From the NCBI GenBank assembly GCA_009778475.1, contig WRJS01000008.1, forward strand, positions 1 through 54,400: a stretch of 54,400 bases of DNA, given 5' to 3'. Below the pieces are notes generated by a model. It ran no database searches and had not been told where the DNA came from. It saw only the letters and a list, made by a program, of their open reading frames with translations. The number at the start of each line of letters is the position of its first letter. Positions within the stretch are counted from its first letter, which is position 1. The translations under genes and the position numbers were made by a program. Origin of the DNA: Kiritimatiellota bacterium (GTDB lineage Bacteria; Verrucomicrobiota; Kiritimatiellia; RFP12; UBA1067). Shown here one piece after another: positions 34,720 to 43,566 of the stretch.

Positions 34720-37700
34720 ATGCTAAAACGTCTGATTGATTTTTGTTTGCGGAACCCGTGGGTTACGTTGTGTGCGGTGGCGGTGTCGGTGGTGGCGGCG
34801 GTGGGGGTGGCGCGGCGGCTGCCCGTGGACGTGTTCCCCGAGTTGAAGGCGCCGCGCGTGGTGGTGCAGACCGAGTCGGGCGGGCTGACCGCCGAGGAGG
34901 TCGAGCAGTTCATCACGGTCCCGGTTGAGTCCGCGATGAACGGCCTGCCGGGCGTGAAGGCGGTGCGCTCGTCGTCGGGCGGCGGGCTCTCGTTCGTGTG
35001 GGTGGATTTCGACTGGGGCATGGACCTCTACCGCGCGCGGCAGATCATCGCCGAACGCCTGGCGGCATTGCTCCCGCTGTTGCCCGAGGACGCGCATCCC
35101 GAGATCACCCCCATCGTCTCCATCACGGGCGAGATCATGCTGGTGGCGCTGACGTGCGAGGACGGGAGCGTCTCGCCGCTCGAGTTACGCGCGCTGGCGG
35201 AGTACGACCTCTACAACCGCCTCATGGCCATCCCCGGCATCGGGCAGGTGGTGGTCATCGGCGGGCGCCTGCCCGAGTATCAGGTGAACGTGTCGCAGGA
35301 CCGCCTCGCCGCGCTGGGGCTGGACCTGCGCGACATCATCGGGGCCGCGCAGGACGCGCACACGCTCGCGAGCGCGGGCTACCTGCCGGACGTGCGCCAT
35401 CAGGAAATCCCCCTGCGCCAGACCGCGCGCGTCGAGACCATCGACGACCTGCGCCGCGCGGTCATCCCCGCCGCGAAAGGCCCGCCGCTCCTGCTCGGGC
35501 AGGCCGCGGACGTGCGCCTCGGCGGTGCGCCGCGCCGCGGCTCCGCCGGGTTCGACGGCCAGGACGCCGTCGTGCTGACCATCCTCAAGGCCCCCGGCGG
35601 CAACACGCTGGAACTGACCCGGCAGGTGGACCTCGCGCTGGCCGACTTCAAGGCCTCGCGCCTGCCCAAGGGCGTCACCCTCCACGCCGACGCCTACCGC
35701 CAGGCCGACTTCATCAACCTCTCCATGAGCAACGGCCGCAGGATCGTCCGCGACGCCGCCATCATCGTCATCCTCGTGCTGGGCCTGACGCTCCTGCGCG
35801 TCCGCACCACGCTCATCACCCTGCTCGCGCTGCCCCTGTCCGTCACCACGGGCCTGCTGCTGTTCCCGCGCTTCGGGCTGGGCATCAACATCATGACCCT
35901 CGGCGGCCTGGCCGTGGCCGTCGGCGACGTGGTTGACAACGCCATCATCTTCGTCGAGATCGCCTGGCGCAAACTGGACGCGAACAGCCGCCTCCCCCCC
36001 GCGCAGCAACAAACGAAAACCGCCGTGCTCCAGCAGGCCGCCGCGGAAATCCTGCAATCCGTCACGTTCTCCACGCTCATCATCGTGCTGGTGTTCCTGC
36101 CGCTCCTGTTCCTGTCCGGGCTGGAGGGGCAGTTCTTCCGGCCGCTCGGGCTGGCGTACCTGCTCGTCTTCACCGCGTCCCTGCTGGTCGCGCTCACGGC
36201 CGTGCCAGCGCTGTGCGTCCTGCTGCACAGTTACCGCGCACCGCGCCGCCGCCAGCCCGGCGGCGACGGCCCCGGCGTCGCCCTCCTGAAACGCGCCTAC
36301 CGCCCCGCGCTGACGTTCGCCACGCGCTTCCCGAAAACCGTCTGCGCCGTCATGGCGCTGGCCACCGCCGCCGCGCTGTACCTCGCCGCCACCTTCGGCA
36401 CGAGTTTCCTTCCGCCCTTCCACGAGGACTGCTACACCGTCTTCGTCAACACCCCCATGGGCACCTCACTCGACGAGACCGAGCGCGTCACCCGCCAGGC
36501 CGCGCGCGCCATCCGCGCCCTCGACGGCGTGAAGAGCGTCACGCGCCGCACCGGCCGCGCCGAGCGCGACGAGCACGCCGAGCCCGTCAGCGCATCCGAA
36601 TTCCTCGTGCGCGTGGACGTGACCCGCGACCCCGCGCAACTCAAACGCGCCATCAGCCGCATCGCCGGGCAGATCCCCGGCGTCTCCACGATGATCGGCT
36701 ACCCCATGGCCCACCGCATCAGCGCCGTGCTCTCCGGCGCGAACGCCGAACTCGCCATCAACATCTTCGGCGACGACCTCGACACCCTGCGCACCGCCGC
36801 CGCGCGCGTCAAGGCCGTGCTGGACGCGCTCCCGCAGGTCGCCGACGCGCAGGCCAACCGCGAGGTCCTCATCGACACCCTGCGCATCCGCTACCGCCTC
36901 GGCGACCTCGCCCGCGCCGGCCTCACCCTCCGCGACGCCGGCGGGCAAGTCTCCGCCGCCTTCAACGGCGTCACCGTCGGGCAGGTCGCGCAGAACCAGC
37001 GGCGCTGGGACATCGTGGTGCGCCTCGACGCCCCCGAGCGCGGCAGCCTCGCCAGCGTCGCCGCCTTCAAACTCGCCACCCTCTCCGGCGCGCGCGTGCG
37101 CCTCGACGAGGTCGCCGACGTGTTCCGCGAGGAATCCTCCAACCTCATCATCCGCGACAACCTCCGACGCAAGGCCCTCATCTCCTGCAACGTCGCCGAC
37201 GGCGCCAACCTCGGCGACCTCGTGGGCGACTTGCGCACGCGCGTTGACCCCATCGCCCACGCGCTCGGCTGCACCGTCACCTACGGCGGCACCTACGAGG
37301 CCCAGCGCTCCGCCGCCGGCCGCCTCACCTGGCTCGGCGGCGGCATCCTGCTGGCCATGGCCCTGCTGCTCGCCCACGCGCTGCGCTCCCTCCGCGCCGC
37401 CCTGCTGGTGCTGCTCAACCTGCCGCTGTGCGTCATCGGCGGCATCGTCGCCGTCTATCTCGCGGCCCCCGCGCCGCTCCTCGCGAACACCAAGGCCCTG
37501 CTCGGGCTGGGCGGCGCGTACACCGCGCCCATCCTCTCCGTCGCCTCGCTCGTCGGGTTCGTGACCGTCGTGGGGTTCGCCGTGCGCAGCGGGCTGCTGC
37601 TGCTCAACCGCTACCGCGAGTTGGAGGGTGCCGGGCGCAGCGCGCGCGAGGCCGTCACCGAAGGCTCCATGGAGCGCGTCGTGCCCATCCTGATGACCTC

Positions 37701-37887
37701 GCTCACGACCGTCCTCGGCCTCCTCCCCATCGTGCTGGCCCACGACAAGCCCGGCGGCGAACTCCTCGCCCCCCTGGCCATCGTCCAGTTCGGCGGCCTC
37801 GTCACCGCCACCCTCCTCAACCTCCTCGCCCTCCCCGCCGCATACCTGATCGGGGGGAGAGCAGCTAGGGGACAGAAAGAGACTTAG
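34720..37887 (+). CDS. Heavy-metal-efflux RND transporter (CusA/CzcA type)
   Basis: A 1055-residue RND pump, full length for the family. It starts LKRLIDFCLRNPWVTLCAVA and has the porter signature VDVFPELKAPRVVVQTESGG. TM4 carries GGLAVAVGDVVDNAIIFVE, where Asp403, Asp406 and Glu413 are the likely proton-relay residues. This differs from the DFG-x3-D-x6-E spacing of CzcA, so metal specificity is uncertain. TM10-12 residues such as PILMTSLTTVLGLLPIVLA are typical. The ATG at 34720 follows AAAGGAG; an in-frame ATG at 34633 lies inside repeat DNA. With the upstream channel and adaptor it completes a tripartite efflux complex. Confidence 0.93.
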   Translation: MLKRLIDFCLRNPWVTLCAVAVSVVAAVGVARRLPVDVFPELKAPRVVVQTESGGLTAEEVEQFITVPVESAMNGLPGVKAVRSSSGGGLSFVWVDFDWGMDLYRARQIIAERLAALLPLLPEDAHPEITPIVSITGEIMLVALTCEDGSVSPLELRALAEYDLYNRLMAIPGIGQVVVIGGRLPEYQVNVSQDRLAALGLDLRDIIGAAQDAHTLASAGYLPDVRHQEIPLRQTARVETIDDLRRAVIPAAKGPPLLLGQAADVRLGGAPRRGSAGFDGQDAVVLTILKAPGGNTLELTRQVDLALADFKASRLPKGVTLHADAYRQADFINLSMSNGRRIVRDAAIIVILVLGLTLLRVRTTLITLLALPLSVTTGLLLFPRFGLGINIMTLGGLAVAVGDVVDNAIIFVEIAWRKLDANSRLPPAQQQTKTAVLQQAAAEILQSVTFSTLIIVLVFLPLLFLSGLEGQFFRPLGLAYLLVFTASLLVALTAVPALCVLLHSYRAPRRRQPGGDGPGVALLKRAYRPALTFATRFPKTVCAVMALATAAALYLAATFGTSFLPPFHEDCYTVFVNTPMGTSLDETERVTRQAARAIRALDGVKSVTRRTGRAERDEHAEPVSASEFLVRVDVTRDPAQLKRAISRIAGQIPGVSTMIGYPMAHRISAVLSGANAELAINIFGDDLDTLRTAAARVKAVLDALPQVADAQANREVLIDTLRIRYRLGDLARAGLTLRDAGGQVSAAFNGVTVGQVAQNQRRWDIVVRLDAPERGSLASVAAFKLATLSGARVRLDEVADVFREESSNLIIRDNLRRKALISCNVADGANLGDLVGDLRTRVDPIAHALGCTVTYGGTYEAQRSAAGRLTWLGGGILLAMALLLAHALRSLRAALLVLLNLPLCVIGGIVAVYLAAPAPLLANTKALLGLGGAYTAPILSVASLVGFVTVVGFAVRSGLLLLNRYRELEGAGRSAREAVTEGSMERVVPILMTSLTTVLGLLPIVLAHDKPGGELLAPLAIVQFGGLVTATLLNLLALPAAYLIGGRAARGQKET

Positions 37888-37894
37888 GGAACCA

Positions 37895-37926
37895 AGGTGA
37901 CGAAGGGGAAAACACCTTCGTCACCT
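37895..37926. terminator. Perfect 12-bp hairpin between convergent genes (palindromic repeat, copy 2)
   Basis: AGGTGACGAAGG (37895-37906) and CCTTCGTCACCT (37915-37926) with an 8-nt A-rich loop, placed between the converging RND and valS genes. It may stop transcription from both sides, although no long T-run follows. It is related to the hairpin at 24940-24967. Confidence 0.5.
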
Positions 37927-37966
37927 AAATCCCCCAGAGCCATTTCTAATTCCTCATTGCCTCACA

Positions 37967-40807
37967 TCACCCGCCGAACGTCTTGTGCAGCTTCTCCAGC
38001 CGCGCGATGGTTTCGGTGAGTTCTTTTTGTCTGGCGCGTTGCTGTTCGATGACGGCGGGGGGGGCTTTGGCGACGAAACTCTCGTTGGCGAGCTTGGCGT
38101 TGACATTGTTGAGGAAGCCTTGCTCTTTGGCGAGCTCGGCCTTGATGCGGGCGGCTTCGGCGGCCACGTCGATAAGGCCGTCCAGCGGCAGGTAGATGGT
38201 GCCGAGCTTGCAGAGGGTGCCGGGCATGGCGCGTTCGCCCGCGCCGATGATGACCTCCAAGTTGTCGGAGCGCAGCTGCTGTTTGAGGGATTCGGCGTCG
38301 CCGCGCAAATGCGTGGCGGTCGCCTCGTCGAGCGCGTCGATCACATACGCGATGAATTTGGAGGGCGCGATGTTGTACTCGGCGCGGAGGGCGCGGCCGG
38401 CGGTGACGAGCTCGCGCTTGGCGGTGACGTAGGCGGTGGTCTCGGCGTGGAGACCCCACGCCTCGCGCTGAGCCTCGGTGTAGGGCGCGGGCCAGGGGGC
38501 GCGGATCACGGCTGTCGCCGTGGACGGCGTGAACGCCGCCTCTGCAACGGGATGGGATGCGCCAGCATAGCCCATCTCGTGCCAGAGCTCTTCGGTGAGG
38601 AAGGGCATATAGGGGTGGAGGAGTTTGAGGGATTTCGCGAACACGTCGGTCATCAGGGATAGCACTTGGAGGCGGCGCGCGTCGTCGGTGCCGTTGAGGT
38701 CTTGCTTGGCGTATTCGAGGTACCAGTCGCAGAAGTTGCTCCAGATGAAGTCGTAGATGGCGAGCGCGGCGTCTTGCAGGCGGAATTTCTCGAGGTGTTC
38801 GGTGACAGCGGCGATGGCCGCGTCGAGGGTGTCGAGCAGGTGGCGGTCGTCGTCGCGCAGGAGGGCGGGGTCGATCGGCACGGGCGCGAAGCCTTCGCAT
38901 TTGTCCGTGTGCATCTTCATGAACCGCGCGGCGTTCCATATCTTGGTGGCGAAGTTGCGGCCAATCTCGAACTTCTCCATGTTGACGTACACGTCCATGC
39001 CGGTGGAGGTGATGAGCATGAGGCTGAAGCGCAGCGCGTCCGCGCTGTACTGCCCGATGATGTCGAGGGGGTCGAGGGAGTTGCCGAGGGACTTGGACAT
39101 CTTGCGCCCCTTGTCGTCGCGCACCGTGCCGTGGATGTAAACGTTGCGGAACGGCACGTCGCCCATGAACTTGCACCCGGCCATGATCATGCGCGCGACC
39201 CAGAAGAAGATGATGTCAGGCGCGGTGGTCAGGTCGCACGTGGGGTAGTAGAACCGCAGGTCGGGGTTGTCGTGCGGCCAGCCGAACGTGCTGAACGGCC
39301 ACAGCCACGACGAGAACCACGTGTCCAGCACGTCGGGGTCTTGGGTGATTTGTGGGCTTGGAGGGCGAACGTCCTCGTGAGCCGGACACTTGCCTTCTAA
39401 CGGCTCGCGGGGACGCTCGCCCTCCAGGCACTTGGGACAAGAGGTCGGCGCGGTTTTCGCCGCCCACTCGTGCGCGCACACGCCGCAGGTGTACACGGGG
39501 ATGCGGTGACCCCACCAGATCTGGCGCGAGATGCACCAGTCGCGGATGTTCTCCATCCACTCGAAGTAGGTGTTCTCCCAGCGTTTGGGCGTGAACGCGA
39601 CCTTGCCCGAGCGCACCGCCTCAATCGCGGGCGCGGCCAGCGGCTTCATCTTCACGAACCACTGCTTCGACAGGCGCGGCTCCACGACGGTGTCGCAACG
39701 ATAGCAATGACCCACCGCGTGCGGGTGCGGGTCAACCTTGGCGAGCAGGTCCTGCGCCTCGAGGTCGGCGATGATGCGCTTGCGGGCCTCGAAACGATCC
39801 AGCCCCGCATACGCGCCCGCCTCGGCGGACATCGTGCCGTCGTCGTTCATCACGTCGATGGAGGGGAGGCTGTGGCGCTGCCCCATCTCGAAGTCGTTGG
39901 GGTCGTGCGCGGGCGTGACCTTCACCGCGCCCGTCCCGAACGCCATGTCAATGTACTCATCCGCAATCACGGGTATCTCGCGGTTCACGAGCGGGAGGAC
40001 GAGCGTCTTGCCGATGAGGGACGCATAACGCTCGTCGTTGGGGTTGACCGCCACGGCGGTGTCGCCGAGCATCGTCTCCGGGCGCGTGGTGGCGACGGTG
40101 AGAAACTGCACGGCGTCAACGCCGTGCGCTGCCACTGGATTGCCATACGCTGCCACTGGATTGCCGTGCGCTGCCACTGAATCGCCGTGCGCTGCCTTGA
40201 CTGGATACTTGATGTGCCAGAGGTTGCCCTGCGTATCGACGTGTTCGCTCTCCTCATCCGAGAGCGCGGTCTTGCAGCGCGGACACCAGTTGATGATGCG
40301 GTGACCGCGGTAGATCAGCCCCTCGTCGTAGAGGCGGCAGAACACCTCCGCGACGGCCTCGCTCAGGCCCTCGTCCATGGTGAAACGCTCACGCGCCCAG
40401 TCGCACGACGCGCCGAGTTTGCGGAGCTGGTTGACGATGGTGCCGCCGTACTCCTTCTTCCACTCCCACGTGCGGGCGATGAACGCCTCGCGCCCGAGGT
40501 CGTCGCGGTGCTTGCCCTCTTTCTTCAACGCCTTCTCCACGACATTCTGCGTCGCGATGCCCGCGTGATCCGTACCCGGCATCCACACGACATTGCGCCC
40601 CTGCATCCTGCGCCAGCGCACCAGCACGTCCTGAATGGTGTTGTTCAGCGCGTGGCCCATGTGGAGGATACCCGTCACGTTCGGCGGCGGGATGACGACA
40701 CTGTACGGCACCCCCCCCTGCGCGACATCCGCATGGAAATGCCCGTTCGCTTCCCACCACGCGTACCACTTCTCTTCAACTGACTTCGGGTCGTAATGCT
40801 TATCCAT
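37967..40807 (-). CDS. valS: Valyl-tRNA synthetase with two in-frame repeat insertions
   Basis: A 946-residue class I synthetase that charges tRNA-Val. The HIGH motif is ILHMGH (about 47-52) and KMSKS lies near residue 570. The editing domain has TVATTRPETMLGDTAVAV. VLDTWFSSWLWPFSTFGW is a ValRS signature, and a C-terminal coiled coil ends the protein. Two segments interrupt family alignment. At residues about 204-233 there are four 7-residue repeats (AAHGDSV, AAHGNPV, AAYGNPV, AAHGVDAV) at the editing domain entry. At about 461-483, EGERPREPLEGKCPAHEDV follows the zinc-ribbon CPKC. Both correspond to repeat DNA seen elsewhere in the window. A TTCAAA-N17-TAAACT promoter lies upstream; there is no room for a T-box leader. 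Confidence 0.97.
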   Translation of the reverse strand: MDKHYDPKSVEEKWYAWWEANGHFHADVAQGGVPYSVVIPPPNVTGILHMGHALNNTIQDVLVRWRRMQGRNVVWMPGTDHAGIATQNVVEKALKKEGKHRDDLGREAFIARTWEWKKEYGGTIVNQLRKLGASCDWARERFTMDEGLSEAVAEVFCRLYDEGLIYRGHRIINWCPRCKTALSDEESEHVDTQGNLWHIKYPVKAAHGDSVAAHGNPVAAYGNPVAAHGVDAVQFLTVATTRPETMLGDTAVAVNPNDERYASLIGKTLVLPLVNREIPVIADEYIDMAFGTGAVKVTPAHDPNDFEMGQRHSLPSIDVMNDDGTMSAEAGAYAGLDRFEARKRIIADLEAQDLLAKVDPHPHAVGHCYRCDTVVEPRLSKQWFVKMKPLAAPAIEAVRSGKVAFTPKRWENTYFEWMENIRDWCISRQIWWGHRIPVYTCGVCAHEWAAKTAPTSCPKCLEGERPREPLEGKCPAHEDVRPPSPQITQDPDVLDTWFSSWLWPFSTFGWPHDNPDLRFYYPTCDLTTAPDIIFFWVARMIMAGCKFMGDVPFRNVYIHGTVRDDKGRKMSKSLGNSLDPLDIIGQYSADALRFSLMLITSTGMDVYVNMEKFEIGRNFATKIWNAARFMKMHTDKCEGFAPVPIDPALLRDDDRHLLDTLDAAIAAVTEHLEKFRLQDAALAIYDFIWSNFCDWYLEYAKQDLNGTDDARRLQVLSLMTDVFAKSLKLLHPYMPFLTEELWHEMGYAGASHPVAEAAFTPSTATAVIRAPWPAPYTEAQREAWGLHAETTAYVTAKRELVTAGRALRAEYNIAPSKFIAYVIDALDEATATHLRGDAESLKQQLRSDNLEVIIGAGERAMPGTLCKLGTIYLPLDGLIDVAAEAARIKAELAKEQGFLNNVNAKLANESFVAKAPPAVIEQQRARQKELTETIARLEKLHKTFGG
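39360..39425. repeat. Palindromic element inserted in frame in valS
   Basis: Arms of 24 nt (39360-39383 and 39402-39425) match each other as reverse complements at 21 of 24 positions, with an 18-nt loop. The arm begins GGAGGGCG and is the same element as at 28006-28029, 41726-41749 and 47675-47698. Its 66 nt equal 22 codons, so the frame is kept. Confidence 0.9.
40108..40204. repeat. Palindrome plus 21-nt tandem repeat inside valS
   Basis: A perfect palindrome (GCACGGCGT-CA-ACGCCGTGC, 40108-40127) runs into 21-nt units starting at 40121, 40142, 40163 and 40184 (consensus GCCGTGCGCTGCCACTG plus ATT/ATC endings). The last unit is degenerate after 40196. The 7-codon unit keeps the valS frame. 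Confidence 0.9.
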
Positions 40808-40844
40808 AAATCAACTCACTATCCTGCGTAAAATGAAAGCAAAC

Positions 40845-40873
40845 AGTTTATCAGACATCCGCCCCGATTTGAA
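40845..40873 (-). promoter_or_regulatory. Probable valS promoter
   Basis: On the minus strand, TTCAAA (40873-40868), a 17-nt spacer and TAAACT (40850-40845), 38 nt before the valS ATG. The -10 is identical to that of the DUF362 unit. Confidence 0.45.
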
Positions 40874-40912
40874 ACACGAAAATCCCAAAAGCAAAATAAT
40901 TGCAGGAATGGG

Positions 40913-40941
40913 TGGACGCGCACGGAAATAAAGGCTATACT
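40913..40941 (+). promoter_or_regulatory. Probable promoter of the exported 185-residue protein
   Basis: TGGACG at 40913-40918, a 17-nt spacer and TATACT at 40936-40941 within AAGGCTATACT, a -10 context shared by several promoters here. Confidence 0.5.
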
Positions 40942-40990
40942 GTATTCCGATTTTCATAATCGTGGTATGGCTAAAAAAGGAGAACGGAAA

Positions 40991-41548
40991 ATGAGGAGAC
41001 TGTTGGTTGCAATCGGTGTGGTAACGCTCGCGGCGTTCACGTCGCTCGCGCAGGATATGCGCTGGCCCTTGCGCACGACGGAGGCGCGCGCGGCCGCGCA
41101 GGGGAGGGGCGGCCGGGGCGGCCGGGGTATGCCCGCGCAGCCCGTGCCCGAGGAGACGCGCGAACGCCTCTCCAACGTGCTGGTCAAGATGACCAAGGTC
41201 GTGGTGGGCGGCGGCGAGGACATCATCACCTTCAAGCACACGACCCCGACGCGCGGCACCAGCGCCAGCGACACCTCGCAGGTGAGCATCCCGTTCGCCG
41301 ACAAGGACAAGTTGCTCGAAGGCCTGAAAGAGGGCATCGCCGACCTCAAGAAGCCGACGAAGACCAACGAGTCCGAGTCCAAGCGCATCTATGCCGACGG
41401 CGGAAACAAGTTCACCGCCACCGTCATTCGCGACGGCCACAAGAAGCACATGGAAGTCATCTTCAAGGAAGGCAACGAGCCCAGCGTCTTTGAACTCCCG
41501 CCACAGCAGGTCGAGGTTTTCTACAACGCCCTGCGGAACATGAAGTGA
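40991..41548 (+). CDS. Exported protein of unknown function
   Basis: A 185-residue protein that I do not recognise. It has a Sec signal (RRLLVAIGVVTLAAFTSLAQ), then a Gly/Arg-rich stretch (GRGGRGGRGMP) and a compact mixed domain with VLVKMTKVVVGGGEDIITF, KLLEGLKEGIADLKK and FTATVIRDGHKKHMEVIFK. The C-terminal half looks like a small alpha/beta fold. The ATG at 40991 follows AAAAAAGGAGAACG and begins the signal peptide; an upstream in-frame ATG at 40967 overlaps that site. It has its own promoter and no co-directional partner. Confidence 0.75.
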   Translation: MRRLLVAIGVVTLAAFTSLAQDMRWPLRTTEARAAAQGRGGRGGRGMPAQPVPEETRERLSNVLVKMTKVVVGGGEDIITFKHTTPTRGTSASDTSQVSIPFADKDKLLEGLKEGIADLKKPTKTNESESKRIYADGGNKFTATVIRDGHKKHMEVIFKEGNEPSVFELPPQQVEVFYNALRNMK

Positions 41549-41584
41549 CGCGAGGTAGGGTAGGGGAGTGATAGTCGGGCGGGA

Positions 41585-41812
41585 ATGTCCAATATCCAAC
41601 ACGGAATGTCCAATGTCCAAGTGGGGTGCGCTTCGGGGCAGCGTCCCAATTGGAGGGCGAGACAGGGGTCCCCGTTGGCGTGGTGTGCGACCAATGGGGC
41701 AGGAAACCGCCGCAATGTGTCTAATGGCTCGCGAGGACGCTCGCCCTCCAGAGCGCATTTAACTTGGACATTGAATATTCCGTGTTGAATATTGGATATT
41801 CCCTCCCCCCCC
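41585..41812. repeat. Composite imperfect palindrome of about 225 bp
   Basis: Period-7 units (GGAATGT, CCAATAT, CCAACAC, GGAATGT, CCAATGT, CCAAGTG) at 41585-41625 lead through TGCGCTTCGG and CCCAATTGGAGGGCGAG (to about 41661). Further on, the mirror image follows: the GGCTCGCGAGGACGCTCGCC arm at 41726-41749, then GAGCGCATTTAACTTGGACA and period-7 units to 41812. The same left half in the same order occurs at 47605-47698. Confidence 0.85.
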
Positions 41813-41821
41813 TCCCCCCCG

Positions 41822-41889
41822 TAGAGACGGATGATTATCCGTCTCCACGTGTCATTGCCTTCGGGCGACGGATAATCATCCGTCTCTAC
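41822..41889. repeat. Hairpin GAGACGGATGATTATCCGTC type with mirrored copy
   Basis: GAGACGGATGATTATCCGTCTC (arms around a short centre) near 41823-41844 is followed by GACGGATAATCATCCGTCTC near 41868-41889. Each copy is palindromic and the two are mirror images, sitting just past the leuA stop. Confidence 0.75.
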
Positions 41890-41892
41890 GCC

Positions 41893-43422
41893 CTACCTCT
41901 TCTCCCCTTCCCCCATCAGCGCGTTCAGCGCGTGGAGGTAGGCGAGGATGCTGGCCTCGATGATGTCCGTGGATGAGCCGTGGCCGCGCACGACGCGGTT
42001 GCCCTTGCGCACGCTCACGTCCACCTCGCCCAGCGCGTCCGTACCGCCTGTGGTCGCGTTGAGTTTGAATGTCTCCAGCGTCACGTCCCTGCAACGCAGC
42101 ATCTTGTTGATGGCCGCCAGCGAGGCGTTGATGGGGCCGTCGCCCGTCGCGGCCTGCTCCATCACCTTGCCGTCAACGGCCAGCCGCACGGTGCTCATGG
42201 GCGTGACGGCGTTGCTCGCCAGCACGTTGAACGACGTGAGTTTCACGCGCTCGACCACGGGGCTCTGGACGTCGCGCGCCAACGCCTCGATGTCCGTGTC
42301 GCTGACCGTCTTCTTGCGGTCCGCCAGCCCCTTGAACCGCGCGAACAGTTCCTGCGCCTGCACGGGCGTGAAACTGAAAAGCCCCAGTTCGCGCAGCCGC
42401 GCCTCGAACGCGTGCCGCCCCGAGTGCTTGCCCAGCACCATGCGGTTCTTCGGCACGCCCACGGACTCGGGCGTCATGATCTCATACGTCAGCGGGTTGG
42501 CCAGCACCCCGTGCTGGTGGATGCCGGCCTCGTGCGCGAACGCGTTCTCGCCGACGACCGCCTTGTTCGCCTGGACGCGGTTGCCCGTGACCTGCACGAC
42601 GCAGCGGCTCGCCGCGTAAATCCGTGTCGCGTCGATGCCCGTGCGCACGCCATACGCCTCGCGCCGCGTCGCCAGCGCCATGACGACCTCCTCCAGCGCG
42701 GCATTCCCGGCGCGCTCGCCGATGCCGTTCAGGGTGCACTCCACCTGGTCCGCGCCGGCCCTGACCGCCGCCAGCGAATTGGCCACCGCCAGCCCCAGGT
42801 CGTTGTGGCAATGCACCGCCAGCCGCGCGCCGCGCATGTCCACGTTCGCGCGGATGTCCGCGATGAGCCGCGCGAACTCCTCCGGCACGGCGTAGCCCAC
42901 CGTGTCCGGGATGTTGACCGTGCGCGCGCCCGCCGCGACCACGCCCTCCACCACGCGGTAGATGAACGGCCGCTCGCTGCGCGACGCATCCTCCAGCGAG
43001 AACTCCACGTCCCCGCACAGGTTCCGCGCATACCGCACCATCTTCACCGCCTGCTCATAGACCGCGTCCGGCGCCATCTTCAGTTTGAACCGCATGTGGA
43101 TGGGCGAGGTCGCGAGGAAGGTGTGGATGCGCGGCCGCGCCGCGTGGCGGATGCCCTCCCACGCACGGTCGATGTCCTTCGGCAACGCGCGGCACAGGCT
43201 GGCGACCGCCGCGTGCTTCGCCGCCGCCGCCACCTTCCGCACCGCCTCGAAGTCCCCCTCCGACGCCGCCGCGAACCCAGCCTCGATCACGTCCACGCGC
43301 AGGCCCTCGAGGTGCTCCACCACCAGCAGCTTGTCGTGCAGGTTCATGGTGCACCCCGGCGACTGCTCGCCGTCGCGCAGCGTCGTGTCGAAAATGTCAA
43401 TCTTCCTCGTCTCGTCTTTCAT
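41893..43422 (-). CDS. leuA: 2-isopropylmalate synthase
   Basis: A 509-residue synthase catalysing the first committed step of leucine synthesis (acetyl-CoA plus 2-oxoisovalerate). The catalytic start is [14 protein letters not shown], the metal motif is [12 protein letters not shown], and [15 protein letters not shown] follows. [11 protein letters not shown] and [13 protein letters not shown] complete the catalytic part. The last 130 residues are the LeuA regulatory domain ([14 protein letters not shown]), which separates it from citramalate or homocitrate synthases without that domain. The ATG at 43422 follows AAAGG; a longer frame to 43506 runs through the attenuator and is not translated. 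Control is by a leucine leader peptide and terminator upstream. Confidence 0.93.
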   Translation of the reverse strand: MKDETRKIDIFDTTLRDGEQSPGCTMNLHDKLLVVEHLEGLRVDVIEAGFAAASEGDFEAVRKVAAAAKHAAVASLCRALPKDIDRAWEGIRHAARPRIHTFLATSPIHMRFKLKMAPDAVYEQAVKMVRYARNLCGDVEFSLEDASRSERPFIYRVVEGVVAAGARTVNIPDTVGYAVPEEFARLIADIRANVDMRGARLAVHCHNDLGLAVANSLAAVRAGADQVECTLNGIGERAGNAALEEVVMALATRREAYGVRTGIDATRIYAASRCVVQVTGNRVQANKAVVGENAFAHEAGIHQHGVLANPLTYEIMTPESVGVPKNRMVLGKHSGRHAFEARLRELGLFSFTPVQAQELFARFKGLADRKKTVSDTDIEALARDVQSPVVERVKLTSFNVLASNAVTPMSTVRLAVDGKVMEQAATGDGPINASLAAINKMLRCRDVTLETFKLNATTGGTDALGEVDVSVRKGNRVVRGHGSSTDIIEASILAYLHALNALMGEGEKR

Positions 43423-43454
43423 CTCGCCCACCTTTCTTTGGGACTGCACCCCGG

Positions 43455-43496
43455 AAAACGAAAACCCCCGCGGGATGCTGTCATCTTCCACGGGAG
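43455..43496 (-). terminator. Attenuator terminator of leuA (segments 3 and 4)
   Basis: Reading the minus strand, CTCCCGTGG (43496-43488) can pair along its whole length, with two G-U pairs, with CCGCGGGGG (43473-43465). TTTTCGTTTT (43464-43455) follows directly. This is an intrinsic terminator placed between the leader peptide stop and the leuA start. Confidence 0.85.
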
Positions 43497-43566
43497 TCTC
43501 TGGCATAACGTTTGGGATTCGCGGTTACACACCAGTACGCCCGTGGTTGCTAAGCAGCCACAGGCC
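43488..43566 (-). promoter_or_regulatory. Attenuator segments 1, 2 and 3 of the leu leader
   Basis: Segment 1 (GGCCTGTGG, 43566-43558) lies in the Leu codons. Segment 2 (CCACGGGC, 43546-43539) lies at the end of the leader peptide. Segment 3 (CTCCCGTGG, 43496-43488) is the 5' arm of the terminator. Segments 1 and 2 can pair, and segments 2 and 3 can pair over 7 perfect base pairs (CCACGGG/CCCGTGG), which would prevent the terminator. Confidence 0.8.

Noticed and set aside
40808..40870. T-box riboswitch upstream of valS
   Set aside because: The leader between the probable promoter and the start is only about 40 nt, far too short for a T-box.
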